DNA of 64,000 nucleotides from Endosaccharibacter trunci (GTDB lineage Bacteria > Pseudomonadota > Alphaproteobacteria > Acetobacterales > Acetobacteraceae): the NCBI GenBank assembly GCA_024515975.1, contig JAMSKV010000004.1:124001-188000 (forward strand), read 5' to 3'. Shown here in pieces: positions 51,417-59,256 of this stretch (its first letter is position 1; each line of letters opens with the position of its first letter). The notes under the pieces are model-generated. The model had not been told where the DNA came from and made no database searches. It worked only from the letters and a program-made list of their open reading frames with translations. A program made the position numbers and the translations under genes.

Positions 51417-52431
51417 TTCGGCACGACGCGGCGCCGCGTTCGAGGCGTGGCACCGCCACCGTGCCAGCCTGGCTCATTCGCGGCTGCGCGCGCGCCGTCG
51501 CATCGCCACGGCCGCGCTGCTCGCCGCCGCCCTGTTCGGCGGCTACGCGCGGGCCCGTGCGGCGGACGAAGCGTCCCTGCGCGTCGCGGACCAGAAAGGG
51601 CTGGTGCATGCGCTCCTGGACGCATCGCATGCCCTCGACGGCGCGCCCTATCACATCGACTGGAGCGAGTTCGAGAACGCGGCGCCGCTGCTACAGGCGA
51701 TCAACGCGGATGCTGTCGATACCGGCATCGCCGGGGACGGGCCGTTCCTGTTCGCCTTCGGGGCGGGACAGGATGTTCGCGCGACTCAGGCCGTCCTGCC
51801 GCGTGCGGGCGGCCGGGCCGTCGCGATCGTGGTGCCCTCAGGATCGCCGATCCGCACGCTCGCCGACCTCGCCGGACGACGGATCGCGACCACACGCGGT
51901 TCCATCGGCCACGAACTGCTGCTCGCCCTCGAACAGGACGGGCGGCTGCGATCCCCGGGACCGCTGGTGACGCTATCGCCTGCCCAGGCCGCCGCGGCGC
52001 TTCGCGCCGGCAGCGTCGCGGCCTGGTCGACCTGGGAGCCCTATGTCGCGCTGACAGAGGCGCAGGGCGGGCATCGAATTGCCGACGGCACCGGGGTGCT
52101 CGCGAACTACGCCTTTCAGGTCTCGAACCATCGCGCCATCGCCGAGAAGCACGCGCTGCTGCAGGATTTCTACCATCGTCTGGCGCTGGCCTACGCCTGG
52201 GGCAACGACCATCCCGACCAGTACGCGGCGATCTGGTCGCGTCAGGTGGGCATGCCGCTCGCCTTGTCGGTTCAGGTCGCCGACGAGATGCGCACCCATG
52301 CCGCCCCGATCGGCGACGACATCATCGCCGCGGAGCAGAAGGCTCTGGACAGCTACCGCGTCGCCGGCATCCTGCCGCCAGGAGCGGCCAGGCCTCTGTC
52401 AGAGGCGTTCGACCGCTCCTTCACGCCCTGA
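51409..52431 (+). CDS. Second SsuA/TauA-like substrate-binding protein
   Basis: A 340-residue periplasmic binding protein. A leader (RRRIATAALLAAALFGGYARA) sits behind a longer N-terminal segment than usual. The mature part has ASLRVADQKGLVHALLDAS, HIDWSEFENAAPLLQAINADAVDTGIAGDGPFLFAFGAG, and RTLADLAGRRIATTRGSIGHELLL. The GTG at 51409 has GGAGG eight bases upstream and overlaps the first binding-protein gene by eight bases. Two different receptors in tandem suggest two related sulfur ligands. Confidence 0.88.
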   Translation: MRDSARRGAAFEAWHRHRASLAHSRLRARRRIATAALLAAALFGGYARARAADEASLRVADQKGLVHALLDASHALDGAPYHIDWSEFENAAPLLQAINADAVDTGIAGDGPFLFAFGAGQDVRATQAVLPRAGGRAVAIVVPSGSPIRTLADLAGRRIATTRGSIGHELLLALEQDGRLRSPGPLVTLSPAQAAAALRAGSVAAWSTWEPYVALTEAQGGHRIADGTGVLANYAFQVSNHRAIAEKHALLQDFYHRLALAYAWGNDHPDQYAAIWSRQVGMPLALSVQVADEMRTHAAPIGDDIIAAEQKALDSYRVAGILPPGAARPLSEAFDRSFTP

Positions 52432-52447
52432 CCGCTTCCCGGGCGGC

Positions 52448-54052
52448 TCACGCCTCCAGCACGAAGAATCCGTGCGTGCCGTCACGCTCGAGCTGGGCCA
52501 CCAGACCGTATTCCCAGTCGAGATAGGCCTGCATGGCGTCATGGGCATTGTCGGTGCCCTCGTACGGACGCTTGTAGGTGTCGTCGGTGGAGGACAGCGC
52601 ATCCTCGGCGGAGAGGCCGCCAGAAACGGGGAAACCGGCCTTTCGCCAGGCAGCCGTGCCGCCCTGGAGCAGACGCGCCGGAATGCCGGCAGCGATCAGG
52701 TCGGAGGCCGCATGGCGCGCCAGCGCCCCGGTTCCGCAGGTCAGCACGATCGTGCGCTCCTCCCGCGCCAGCGCCGCCACAGGCAGGGCGGCACGGGTGC
52801 AGAAAAGTGCGCCGGGGATATGGCCGGTCCGGAACGCAACGCTGCGCGTCACGTCGATCACCAGCGCCCCGTCATGGTCCAGCAGGCGGGCCAGGGCGGC
52901 GGGGTCGATCGGCTCCGCCTGCCAGGCCGGCGCGACAACCTGCGCCGGCGCATCGCCTTCCTCGCGCGCGAGCCCGTGCCACCCTTCCAGCACATACACC
53001 TGGCGCCAGCCGAGCTGACGCAGCCAATGCGCCGCCATGTTGGCCCTGACCCCGTCATCGTCGAACAGCACCAGCGTGGCGTGGCGCACGCCGACCCATT
53101 CGTCCGTGGCCTGGACGAGCTGTCCGCCGGGCGCATTGGCGAAGCCCGCGGGATGGGCGGCGCGATACTCCTCGGGCTGACGCACATCCAGACGGAACAG
53201 CGTGCGCGTGCCGTCGTCGAGCGCCGCGAGCCCGGCCGCGTCGATCCGCTGCACGCCGGTCCGCTCCGCCAGCGCCGCCGCACGGGCGCGGGCCGCCTCG
53301 AGATGCGGCCCGCTCGCGGCGGGCGCCGTGCGGTCGGCCTCGTGCTCCAGCTCCAGCCCGGCGAGGGTCCAGCCGATCGTGCCGTTGCGCAGCGCGAAGA
53401 CCGGATTCGGGATCCCGGCATTGCGCAGACTCTGCGCGCCGATGATCGAACGCGTGCGCCCGGCGCAGTTCACCACCACGGTGGTGCGCGGGTCGGGCGC
53501 CGCATCCCGCGCACGCAGCGCGAGTTCGCCGCCCGGCACGCTGCGGCTGCCGGGGATGGTCATGGTCCGGTATTCCTCGAACCGACGCGCATCCAGCACC
53601 ACCAGATCGTCGCCCCCGTCCAGCCGGGCCCGCAGGGCCTCTGCCGGCAGGGACGGAGTCCGCGCCCGCGCTTCCACCAGCTCGCCGAACGCCTTTCCGG
53701 GCACATGGACATCCCGGAACAGCTCGCCGCCGCTCGTGCGCCAGCCCTCGAGGCCGCCCTCGAGCACCGACACCTCGCTGTAACCCAGCCGGGCGAACAC
53801 GCTCAGCGCCCGGCCCGCCAGATCGGTGCCCTCGACGGGATCGTCCTCGCCATATAACACGACCGGCGCCGCCCGGTTCGGCAGCAGCACAGGCGCCATC
53901 AGCTCGATGCGCCCGAGCGGAATGTTCACGGCGAACAGGGGATGGGCCCGCGAGAACGGCCCCTCCTCCCGAAGATCGATCAGGGCGATCTCCGCGCCAT
54001 CCCGGAGCCGCGCGCGAACCGCCTCCGCACGTGTTTCCCGGCGGCCGCTCAT
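52448..54052 (-). CDS. Four-domain rhodanese sulfurtransferase
   Basis: A 534-residue soluble protein built from four rhodanese-fold repeats. Repeats 2 and 4 keep an active-site Cys: Cys196 in VVVNCAGRTRS and Cys439 in IVLTCGTGALA. Repeats 1 and 3 lack it (VVLYGEDDPVEG near 65-75 and LVLFDDDGVRA near 328-337). The pattern inactive-active-inactive-active is that of two fused two-domain sulfurtransferases. It overlaps the thiol dioxygenase gene (ATGA). It probably carries persulfide sulfur released in the pathway; the donor and acceptor are unknown. Confidence 0.9.
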   Translation of the reverse strand: MSGRRETRAEAVRARLRDGAEIALIDLREEGPFSRAHPLFAVNIPLGRIELMAPVLLPNRAAPVVLYGEDDPVEGTDLAGRALSVFARLGYSEVSVLEGGLEGWRTSGGELFRDVHVPGKAFGELVEARARTPSLPAEALRARLDGGDDLVVLDARRFEEYRTMTIPGSRSVPGGELALRARDAAPDPRTTVVVNCAGRTRSIIGAQSLRNAGIPNPVFALRNGTIGWTLAGLELEHEADRTAPAASGPHLEAARARAAALAERTGVQRIDAAGLAALDDGTRTLFRLDVRQPEEYRAAHPAGFANAPGGQLVQATDEWVGVRHATLVLFDDDGVRANMAAHWLRQLGWRQVYVLEGWHGLAREEGDAPAQVVAPAWQAEPIDPAALARLLDHDGALVIDVTRSVAFRTGHIPGALFCTRAALPVAALAREERTIVLTCGTGALARHAASDLIAAGIPARLLQGGTAAWRKAGFPVSGGLSAEDALSSTDDTYKRPYEGTDNAHDAMQAYLDWEYGLVAQLERDGTHGFFVLEA

Positions 54053-54681
54053 GATGCGCGCACCGCAGCCGACCGATCCCAGAGATTCGGCAGCAGATCG
54101 GCGGCGTAGCCGGACACGAACGATTTCTCCACGCCGGTTTCCTCGTCGAAGGTGGCGCGTTTCACCGCACCGATATTGGCGCCATAGACATGGATCGATA
54201 GCGAGACCCGGTCCCCGAACAGGTTCGACACGCGATGCAGATCGCCTGCCTCCGGCGAGAGGGTGGCGATGGCGCCCGCGGGCAGCACGGCTTCCTCCGT
54301 TTCCCGCAGCCGGCCGTCGTCGCCGCGCTCGAACCGGGTTTCGCGTTCTCCGCCGCGCAGCACGCCGATCAGGCCCCAGACGCGATGATCGTGGATCGGC
54401 GTGCGCTGACCCGGTCCCCAGACGAAGCTGACGACGCTGAAGCGTTCGAGCGGATCGCAATGCAGCAGGAACTGCTGATAGAATTGCGGATGCGGCTGCG
54501 CGAAGCGCTCGTCCAGCCAGTCGTCCCGTTCGATCAGCGCGGCAAGCAGCGCGCCGCCCTCGCCCAGCACCGTCCCCTGGTCGGGGTCGCGTTCGATCAG
54601 CCGCGTGAAATCGGCGACGAAGCCGCGCAGGCGGCCTGGATCGGCTACGGCCGCAATGTCCTGTCTCGTCGCGGCGCTCAT
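54049..54681 (-). CDS. Cysteine dioxygenase family thiol dioxygenase
   Basis: A 210-residue cupin of the cysteine dioxygenase family. The 3-His iron site is His97 and His99 (RTPIHDHRVWGLIGVLRG) and His149 (GDLHRVSNLFGD). Known members oxidise cysteine, 3-mercaptopropionate or mercaptosuccinate to sulfinates. The ATG overlaps the stop of the class II aldolase gene, and its own stop overlaps the rhodanese start. Which thiol it uses is unknown; the company of a hydroxyacid dehydrogenase and aldolase makes a thiol-carboxylate plausible. Confidence 0.9.
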   Translation of the reverse strand: MSAATRQDIAAVADPGRLRGFVADFTRLIERDPDQGTVLGEGGALLAALIERDDWLDERFAQPHPQFYQQFLLHCDPLERFSVVSFVWGPGQRTPIHDHRVWGLIGVLRGGERETRFERGDDGRLRETEEAVLPAGAIATLSPEAGDLHRVSNLFGDRVSLSIHVYGANIGAVKRATFDEETGVEKSFVSGYAADLLPNLWDRSAAVRAS

Positions 54682-55475
54682 TGCAGCAGGTCCGGCTCGG
54701 CGGCGGTGATGAAGTCCCAGAGCGGCTGGAACGAGGCGGTGCCCCCGGCGTGCCGGCCGACCTGGCTTGCGGTCAGCCGCGCGATCTCCGGCGCGATCGG
54801 CCGGGTCTGCCCGGCGGCATCGGCCAGAAGCTGGGTATGGGCCGCATCGTCCATGGCAAGGAACCACCAGGCGGCGGCCTCCACCGTCGGCCCGACCGTC
54901 AGCAGGCCATGGTTCTGCAGGATCAGCGCCTTGCGGTCGCCGAGGGTGGCGGCGAGTCGCACCCCCTCATCCGGTTCCAGCACCACGCCGCTGAACGGGT
55001 CGAACACCGCATGGTCCTCATAGAAGGCACAGGAATCCTGCGTCAGCGGATCGAGCAGCTTGCCCAGGGACGAGAACGCCTTGCCATAGGTGCTGTGGGT
55101 ATGCGCGGCGGCGACCACGTCGGGCCGTGCGGCATGGATCGCGGAGTGGATCACGAAGCCCGCGGTGTTGATCGGGCGGTCGCCGATCAGGATGTTGCCG
55201 TGATGGTCCACCAGTTGAAGATCGGACACCTTGATCTGCCCGAAATGCTGGCCGAGCGGATTGATCCAGAAGTGATCCGGGTTTTCCGGATCGCGCGCGG
55301 TCACGTGGCCTGCCAGGCCCTGGTCGAAGCCGCGCCGGCTGAACAAGCGGAACGTGGCGGCCAGACGCTGCTTGCGATGCAGCCGCTCTTCTTCGAACGT
55401 GGCGGCCGGCGGCCGTTGCGGCAGGGCGAAACGGCGCGGCGGCGAAGCGATCTCGGTGAGGCCGTCCATGGACAT
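54678..55475 (-). CDS. Class II aldolase/adducin family protein
   Basis: A 265-residue zinc-dependent aldolase-fold protein. The metal site is AAAHTHSTYGKAF plus LILQNHGLLTVG; GLAGHVTARDPENPDHFWINPLG is the substrate-phosphate region equivalent. Members cleave sugar phosphates or decarboxylate related acids. It is the third gene of the five-gene minus-strand operon and starts 15 bases after the dehydrogenase stop. Confidence 0.9.
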   Translation of the reverse strand: MSMDGLTEIASPPRRFALPQRPPAATFEEERLHRKQRLAATFRLFSRRGFDQGLAGHVTARDPENPDHFWINPLGQHFGQIKVSDLQLVDHHGNILIGDRPINTAGFVIHSAIHAARPDVVAAAHTHSTYGKAFSSLGKLLDPLTQDSCAFYEDHAVFDPFSGVVLEPDEGVRLAATLGDRKALILQNHGLLTVGPTVEAAAWWFLAMDDAAHTQLLADAAGQTRPIAPEIARLTASQVGRHAGGTASFQPLWDFITAAEPDLLQ

Positions 55476-55490
55476 GCTCCTTGCTGTGTT

Positions 55491-56489
55491 TCAGTAGCCG
55501 CGCGCGGGATCGACCACGTCGCGAAGGCTGTCGCCCGCCAGAAAGGCGTCCAGATTGGCGTGGATCTGCTGCACCAGACGGGTTCGGTCCGGGTCCCCGC
55601 CCCAGGCGATATGCGGCGTCAGCCGGACCCGCTGGTGGCTGAAGAACGGATGGGCTTCGGGCAGCGGCTCCGGCTCGGTCACGTCGAGGGTGGCGAACCC
55701 CACCCGTCCTGAATCGAGCGCCGCCAGCAATGCCGCCTGATCGACCAGGGCGCCGCGGGCGATATTGATCAGATGCAGACCCGGCCGGGCCTGCGCCAGC
55801 ACGGCCGCATCGACGCAGTCGCGCGTGTGCTGCGTGAGCGGCAGCGCCAGCACCAGATGATCCACCGCGCCGGCCAGCGCCGAGAGGCTGTCCACCGGAA
55901 CCACCCCAGCCGCTTCGGCGGCGCCGGGCGCCCAGGGGCGGCGCTTCCAGGCCCGCACCTCCAGGCCGAACGCGCGCGCCCGGGACGCGACCTCGCGGCC
56001 GATGCTACCGAAACCGGCGAGGCCGAGCCGGCGGCCAAACACGCGTCGGCCGCCCCCGGCGCTCCCCATCCCCGCCAGCCAGGCTTCGCGGCTCCGCACG
56101 CTGCGTTGCGCGAGACCGAGATCGCGATCGAGCACGGCACCCAGCACGTATTCGGCGATCTGGCGCGCATGATGGCCGCGGCCGCAGGTCAGCACCGGGG
56201 TTCCGGTGCGTAGCCAGGGCGGCGTCCAGTCCACCCCGGTCGAACTGCTCTGCACCCAGCGCAGCCGGCCGGGCCAGCCCGGCGGCGCCAGGCTCGGGGC
56301 GTCGGCCCAGGCCGGATGCGGACCGCTGAGCAGGATCTCGGCATCGTCCAGCGCGGCAGGGCGGTCGTTCGCGGCCAGCCAGGGCGCAGGTCCCGGCGGG
56401 AGATCCAGCACCGCGGGCGCCGAGGCATGCGCTGCGACGGCGCGCCCCACGGCGGCGCCGAGCTGGTTGAGGATGGTCGGGCGCGACAC
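55491..56489 (-). CDS. D-2-hydroxyacid dehydrogenase family protein
   Basis: A 332-residue NAD(P)-dependent dehydrogenase. LGLAGFGSIGREVASRARAFGLEV is the dinucleotide-binding motif, LINIARGALVDQAALLAAL carries the Arg region, FATLDVTEPEPLPEAHPFF the Glu, and LTPHIAWGG the catalytic His. The GTG at 56489 is chosen from AGGGG spacing and lies 14 bases after the monooxygenase stop. It would interconvert a 2-hydroxyacid and a 2-oxoacid made in the sulfur pathway. Confidence 0.88.
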   Translation of the reverse strand: MSRPTILNQLGAAVGRAVAAHASAPAVLDLPPGPAPWLAANDRPAALDDAEILLSGPHPAWADAPSLAPPGWPGRLRWVQSSSTGVDWTPPWLRTGTPVLTCGRGHHARQIAEYVLGAVLDRDLGLAQRSVRSREAWLAGMGSAGGGRRVFGRRLGLAGFGSIGREVASRARAFGLEVRAWKRRPWAPGAAEAAGVVPVDSLSALAGAVDHLVLALPLTQHTRDCVDAAVLAQARPGLHLINIARGALVDQAALLAALDSGRVGFATLDVTEPEPLPEAHPFFSHQRVRLTPHIAWGGDPDRTRLVQQIHANLDAFLAGDSLRDVVDPARGY

Positions 56490-56503
56490 GGATTTGCCCC
56501 TGC

Positions 56504-57592
56504 TCAGGCCGCCGCGGCCTCGTCCGGCCGCTCCCGGGCCGCCAGCTCTCTGACAGCGGGGATCAGGTCGCGGCCGTAGAGATAGGCGTCGAGCAGCGGA
56601 TCGAAGCCCCGGATCAGGAAGGTGTCGATACCGATGCGGTGGTAGTCCAGCATCGCCTCGGCCACCTGCTCCGGCGTGCCGACCAGGGAGGTGGAGTTGC
56701 CCCTGGCGCCGGTCAGGGCGGCGATGCCGGTCCAGAGCCGCTTGTCCAGGCGGGAGCCGCGCGCCGCGGCATCCAGCAGACGACGCGATCCCTCGTTCGG
56801 CGGCGGCTCGGCTGGCCCCTGCCCGCTGGCCGCCCGCAGCGCCCTCGCTTCCTCGAGAATACGGTCCGCGCGGGCCCAGGCGGCCTCCTCGGTCTCCGCC
56901 ACGATGGGGCGCAGCGACAAGGAGAAACGCGGCCGACGTCCGAACGGGGCCGCCGCGGCGCGGACCCGGGACACGGTCTCTCGTACTTGCTCCAGCGTCT
57001 CGCCCCACAAGGCATAGACGTCGGCGTGCTTGCCGGCCACGGCGATCGCTTCCGGCGACGATCCGCCGAAATAGATCGGGATGCCCTCGGCTCGGAACGG
57101 GTGGATCGCCGAATGCGCCCCGCGCACGGAATAGAAGCGGCCTTCGTAATCGAACGGGGCCGTCTCGCTCCATTCCTTGCGCACGATGTCGAGATACTCG
57201 GCCGTGCGCGCATAGCGCTCCGCCTTGTGGGTGTGGTCGCCATCCGCCTGCAGCTCGATGTCGCTGCCCCCGGTGATCACGTGAACCGCAACACGGCCGC
57301 GCGAGATATGGTCCAGCGTCGCCAGCTGGCGCGCGAGGATGGTCGGCGCATTGAAGCCGGGTCGGTGCGCGATCATCAGCCCGAGGCGGCTTGTCACGCT
57401 GGCGGCATGCTGCGCGACCAGGATGCTTTCCGGCGAGGTGGAGTGGAAAGCGAACAGGACCCGGTCGAAGCCCGCGTTCTCATGCACGGCCGCCGCCGCC
57501 CGCACATGCGTCAGATCGAGCGGAGCACCCGTGGCAGCCACGGATTCCGACTGGTTGTGGTTGCCCACATATCCGATGAATTCGATCGTCAT
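56504..57592 (-). CDS. LLM class flavin-dependent monooxygenase (SsuD-like)
   Basis: A 362-residue bacterial luciferase-like FMNH2-dependent enzyme. FAFHSTSPESILVAQHAAS, GLMIAHRPGFNAPTILARQLATLDHISRGRVAVHVITGG, and GIPIYFGGSSPEAIAVAGKHADVYALWGE match alkanesulfonate monooxygenases such as SsuD. These release sulfite from organosulfonates and need an FMN reductase, which is not in the window. It is the first gene of the minus-strand sulfur operon and is divergent from a LysR gene. Confidence 0.9.
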   Translation of the reverse strand: MTIEFIGYVGNHNQSESVAATGAPLDLTHVRAAAAVHENAGFDRVLFAFHSTSPESILVAQHAASVTSRLGLMIAHRPGFNAPTILARQLATLDHISRGRVAVHVITGGSDIELQADGDHTHKAERYARTAEYLDIVRKEWSETAPFDYEGRFYSVRGAHSAIHPFRAEGIPIYFGGSSPEAIAVAGKHADVYALWGETLEQVRETVSRVRAAAAPFGRRPRFSLSLRPIVAETEEAAWARADRILEEARALRAASGQGPAEPPPNEGSRRLLDAAARGSRLDKRLWTGIAALTGARGNSTSLVGTPEQVAEAMLDYHRIGIDTFLIRGFDPLLDAYLYGRDLIPAVRELAARERPDEAAAA

Positions 57593-57724
57593 TCCCGCCT
57601 CCGGTCGCTGTTTCGTCCGCCGAGGGGCAATTCATCCTATGATCTGTCGTTGATCTCAATCAAGATGTCGTCATATGACGCATTCATGTCGTTGATTTCG
57701 TGGTCGTGAACGGATGCCCGTGGA
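57593..57724. promoter_or_regulatory. Divergent promoter and operator region of the sulfur operon
   Basis: This 132-base gap between the SsuD-like and LysR genes is AT-richer than its flanks. It holds TTGAT-CTCA-ATCAA (57650-57663) and a perfect 12-bp palindrome CGTCATATGACG (57669-57680). Both are candidate regulator-binding sites. Which protein binds is inferred from position only. Confidence 0.62.
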
Positions 57725-58690
57725 ATGAGATTCCCTCCCGCCCCCTCCGGGCCGGCCGCTCACCCGCCCGATGCCGTCCTGCCGCGCCGGCCGCAGCGTG
57801 CGGCAGTCAATCTGTCGATCGATCTGCTCCGGTCCTTCGTCGCCATCGTCGACATGGGCTCGATCTCGCAGGCCACAGACCGGATCTTCCTCACCCAGTC
57901 CGCTCTCAGCCTGCAGATGAAGCGCCTGGAGGACCAGCTTCGGCAGCGTCTGTTCGACCGGCAGGGCCGCGCCCTCAAGCTGACGCCGGCCGGAGAGGAG
58001 CTGGCAGCACAAGCCCGCCGGCTGCTCGCCCTGAACGACGACATCGTCGCGTCCCTTGGCATCGGCGGCGGGACGGCGCCGATCCGGTTCGGCATGGTGC
58101 AGGATTTCGCCGAGACAGTGCTTCCTGTGCTGCTGCCCGTGTTCCGGACCCGACAGCCGGAGGCCAGGCTGCAATTGAGGATCGGCGGATCGGCCGAGCT
58201 AGGGGAGCTGTTCGACCGGTCGCGCCTGGAAATGGCCCTGGTCTATGGCCGGCCGCCGATGCCCCGTCTGGGCAGCGTCACGCCGATGGGGGTGGAGTCG
58301 ATGAGCTGGATCGGCGATCCGGCGCTCGCACAGGAGGCCGTGCTGCCCTTGGTCGTGCTGGACGAACCCTGCGCTTTTCGGTCCGCCCTGCTCGACACGC
58401 TGGAGCGCTCGGAACGGGCCTATCGCATCGTCCTGGAAACCCCGCATCTCCCTGGGCTGACTGCCTCTTTGCGCGCCGGGTTTGGCCTCACCTGCAGAAC
58501 GACGGCCTACGCGGCGTTCCACGACCTTCCGGTCCCGCCCTGCGATCTGCCGTCGCTCCCGGTGATCGAACGCGCGCTGCTGTGTCGCGACCGTCTGCAG
58601 CCGGCGGCGGAAAGCCTGTCGGTCCTGCTGCGACAGCTTTCCCCGCAACCGTCAGGAAATCTCGTGGAGGATGGCGCGTTCGATAGCTGA
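57725..58690 (+). CDS. LysR family regulator of the sulfur operon
   Basis: A 321-residue LysR protein. The winged helix is LLRSFVAIVDMGSISQATDRIFLTQSALSLQMKRLEDQLRQRLFDRQGR, and a periplasmic-like effector domain follows. The divergent position suggests control of the adjacent five-gene operon, as CysB and Cbl do for sulfur-starvation genes. The start may be the ATG at 57725 or the GTG at 57806, which would remove a Pro-rich tail. Confidence 0.9.
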   Translation: MRFPPAPSGPAAHPPDAVLPRRPQRAAVNLSIDLLRSFVAIVDMGSISQATDRIFLTQSALSLQMKRLEDQLRQRLFDRQGRALKLTPAGEELAAQARRLLALNDDIVASLGIGGGTAPIRFGMVQDFAETVLPVLLPVFRTRQPEARLQLRIGGSAELGELFDRSRLEMALVYGRPPMPRLGSVTPMGVESMSWIGDPALAQEAVLPLVVLDEPCAFRSALLDTLERSERAYRIVLETPHLPGLTASLRAGFGLTCRTTAYAAFHDLPVPPCDLPSLPVIERALLCRDRLQPAAESLSVLLRQLSPQPSGNLVEDGAFDS

Positions 58691-58755
58691 TGCACCACTG
58701 AAATCAGCCGCTTCGGACGGGAGCATCTCCAGCGCCGAAAGTTCTGGCCTTCCGG

Positions 58756-58784
58756 GCGATGCCGGCGGGACGCGCCGGCATCGC
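58756..58784. terminator. 12-bp perfect hairpin between convergent genes
   Basis: GCGATGCCGGCG-GGACG-CGCCGGCATCGC forms a 12-bp perfect stem between the ends of the LysR and hibernation-factor genes. No T-run follows on either strand; it may act as a bidirectional terminator. Confidence 0.6.
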
Positions 58785-58797
58785 GCGAGTCCGACAA

Positions 58798-59160
58798 TCA
58801 GGCAACGCTCTGCTTGATGGTGTCGGTAGAGCGCTTCTGGCTCTTGAAGCTTTCCAGACGGCGCTCCGCCGCCTTGAACGCCTCCTTGGTAGCGCTGCGC
58901 ACATCGGGATGGGCGCGGCGCTCCTTCGCATGGTGCGGCTCGTGCGAGATCACGATGTCCTGGCCCGGCACGGAAAAGGTGATGTGCACCTCGTACGAGT
59001 TGCCGGTCTGATGCTGCTGGTGCAACGCCTCGACGGAAACGCGACAGCCGATCAATCGCCCGTAGCGCGCTTCCAGCTTCTCGACTTGCGCCCTGATCTC
59101 GGCTTCGAGCGACTCCGAGCGCTGCAGGTTGTGGAAGGCGATCTCGAGCGGACGGTCCAT
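58798..59160 (-). CDS. hpf: Ribosome hibernation promoting factor family protein (HPF/RaiA, short form)
   Basis: A 120-residue protein with the S30AE fold pattern: LEIAFHNLQRSESLEAEIRAQVEKLEARYGRLIGCRVSVEAL, then NSYEVHITFSVPGQDIVI. HPF-type proteins bind the 30S subunit and store ribosomes in an inactive state under stress. GAGGAG lies upstream of the ATG at 59160. Length excludes the long-form C-terminal dimerisation domain. Confidence 0.85.
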   Translation of the reverse strand: MDRPLEIAFHNLQRSESLEAEIRAQVEKLEARYGRLIGCRVSVEALHQQHQTGNSYEVHITFSVPGQDIVISHEPHHAKERRAHPDVRSATKEAFKAAERRLESFKSQKRSTDTIKQSVA

Positions 59161-59256
59161 GGCGTATCTCCTCTGACCGGGGCGACCAGATACCCCGGGC
59201 AGAAGATGGGAACGGCCGGATGGCAAGCCGGTTTCAGCGGCTTGCCATCGCCAGGA

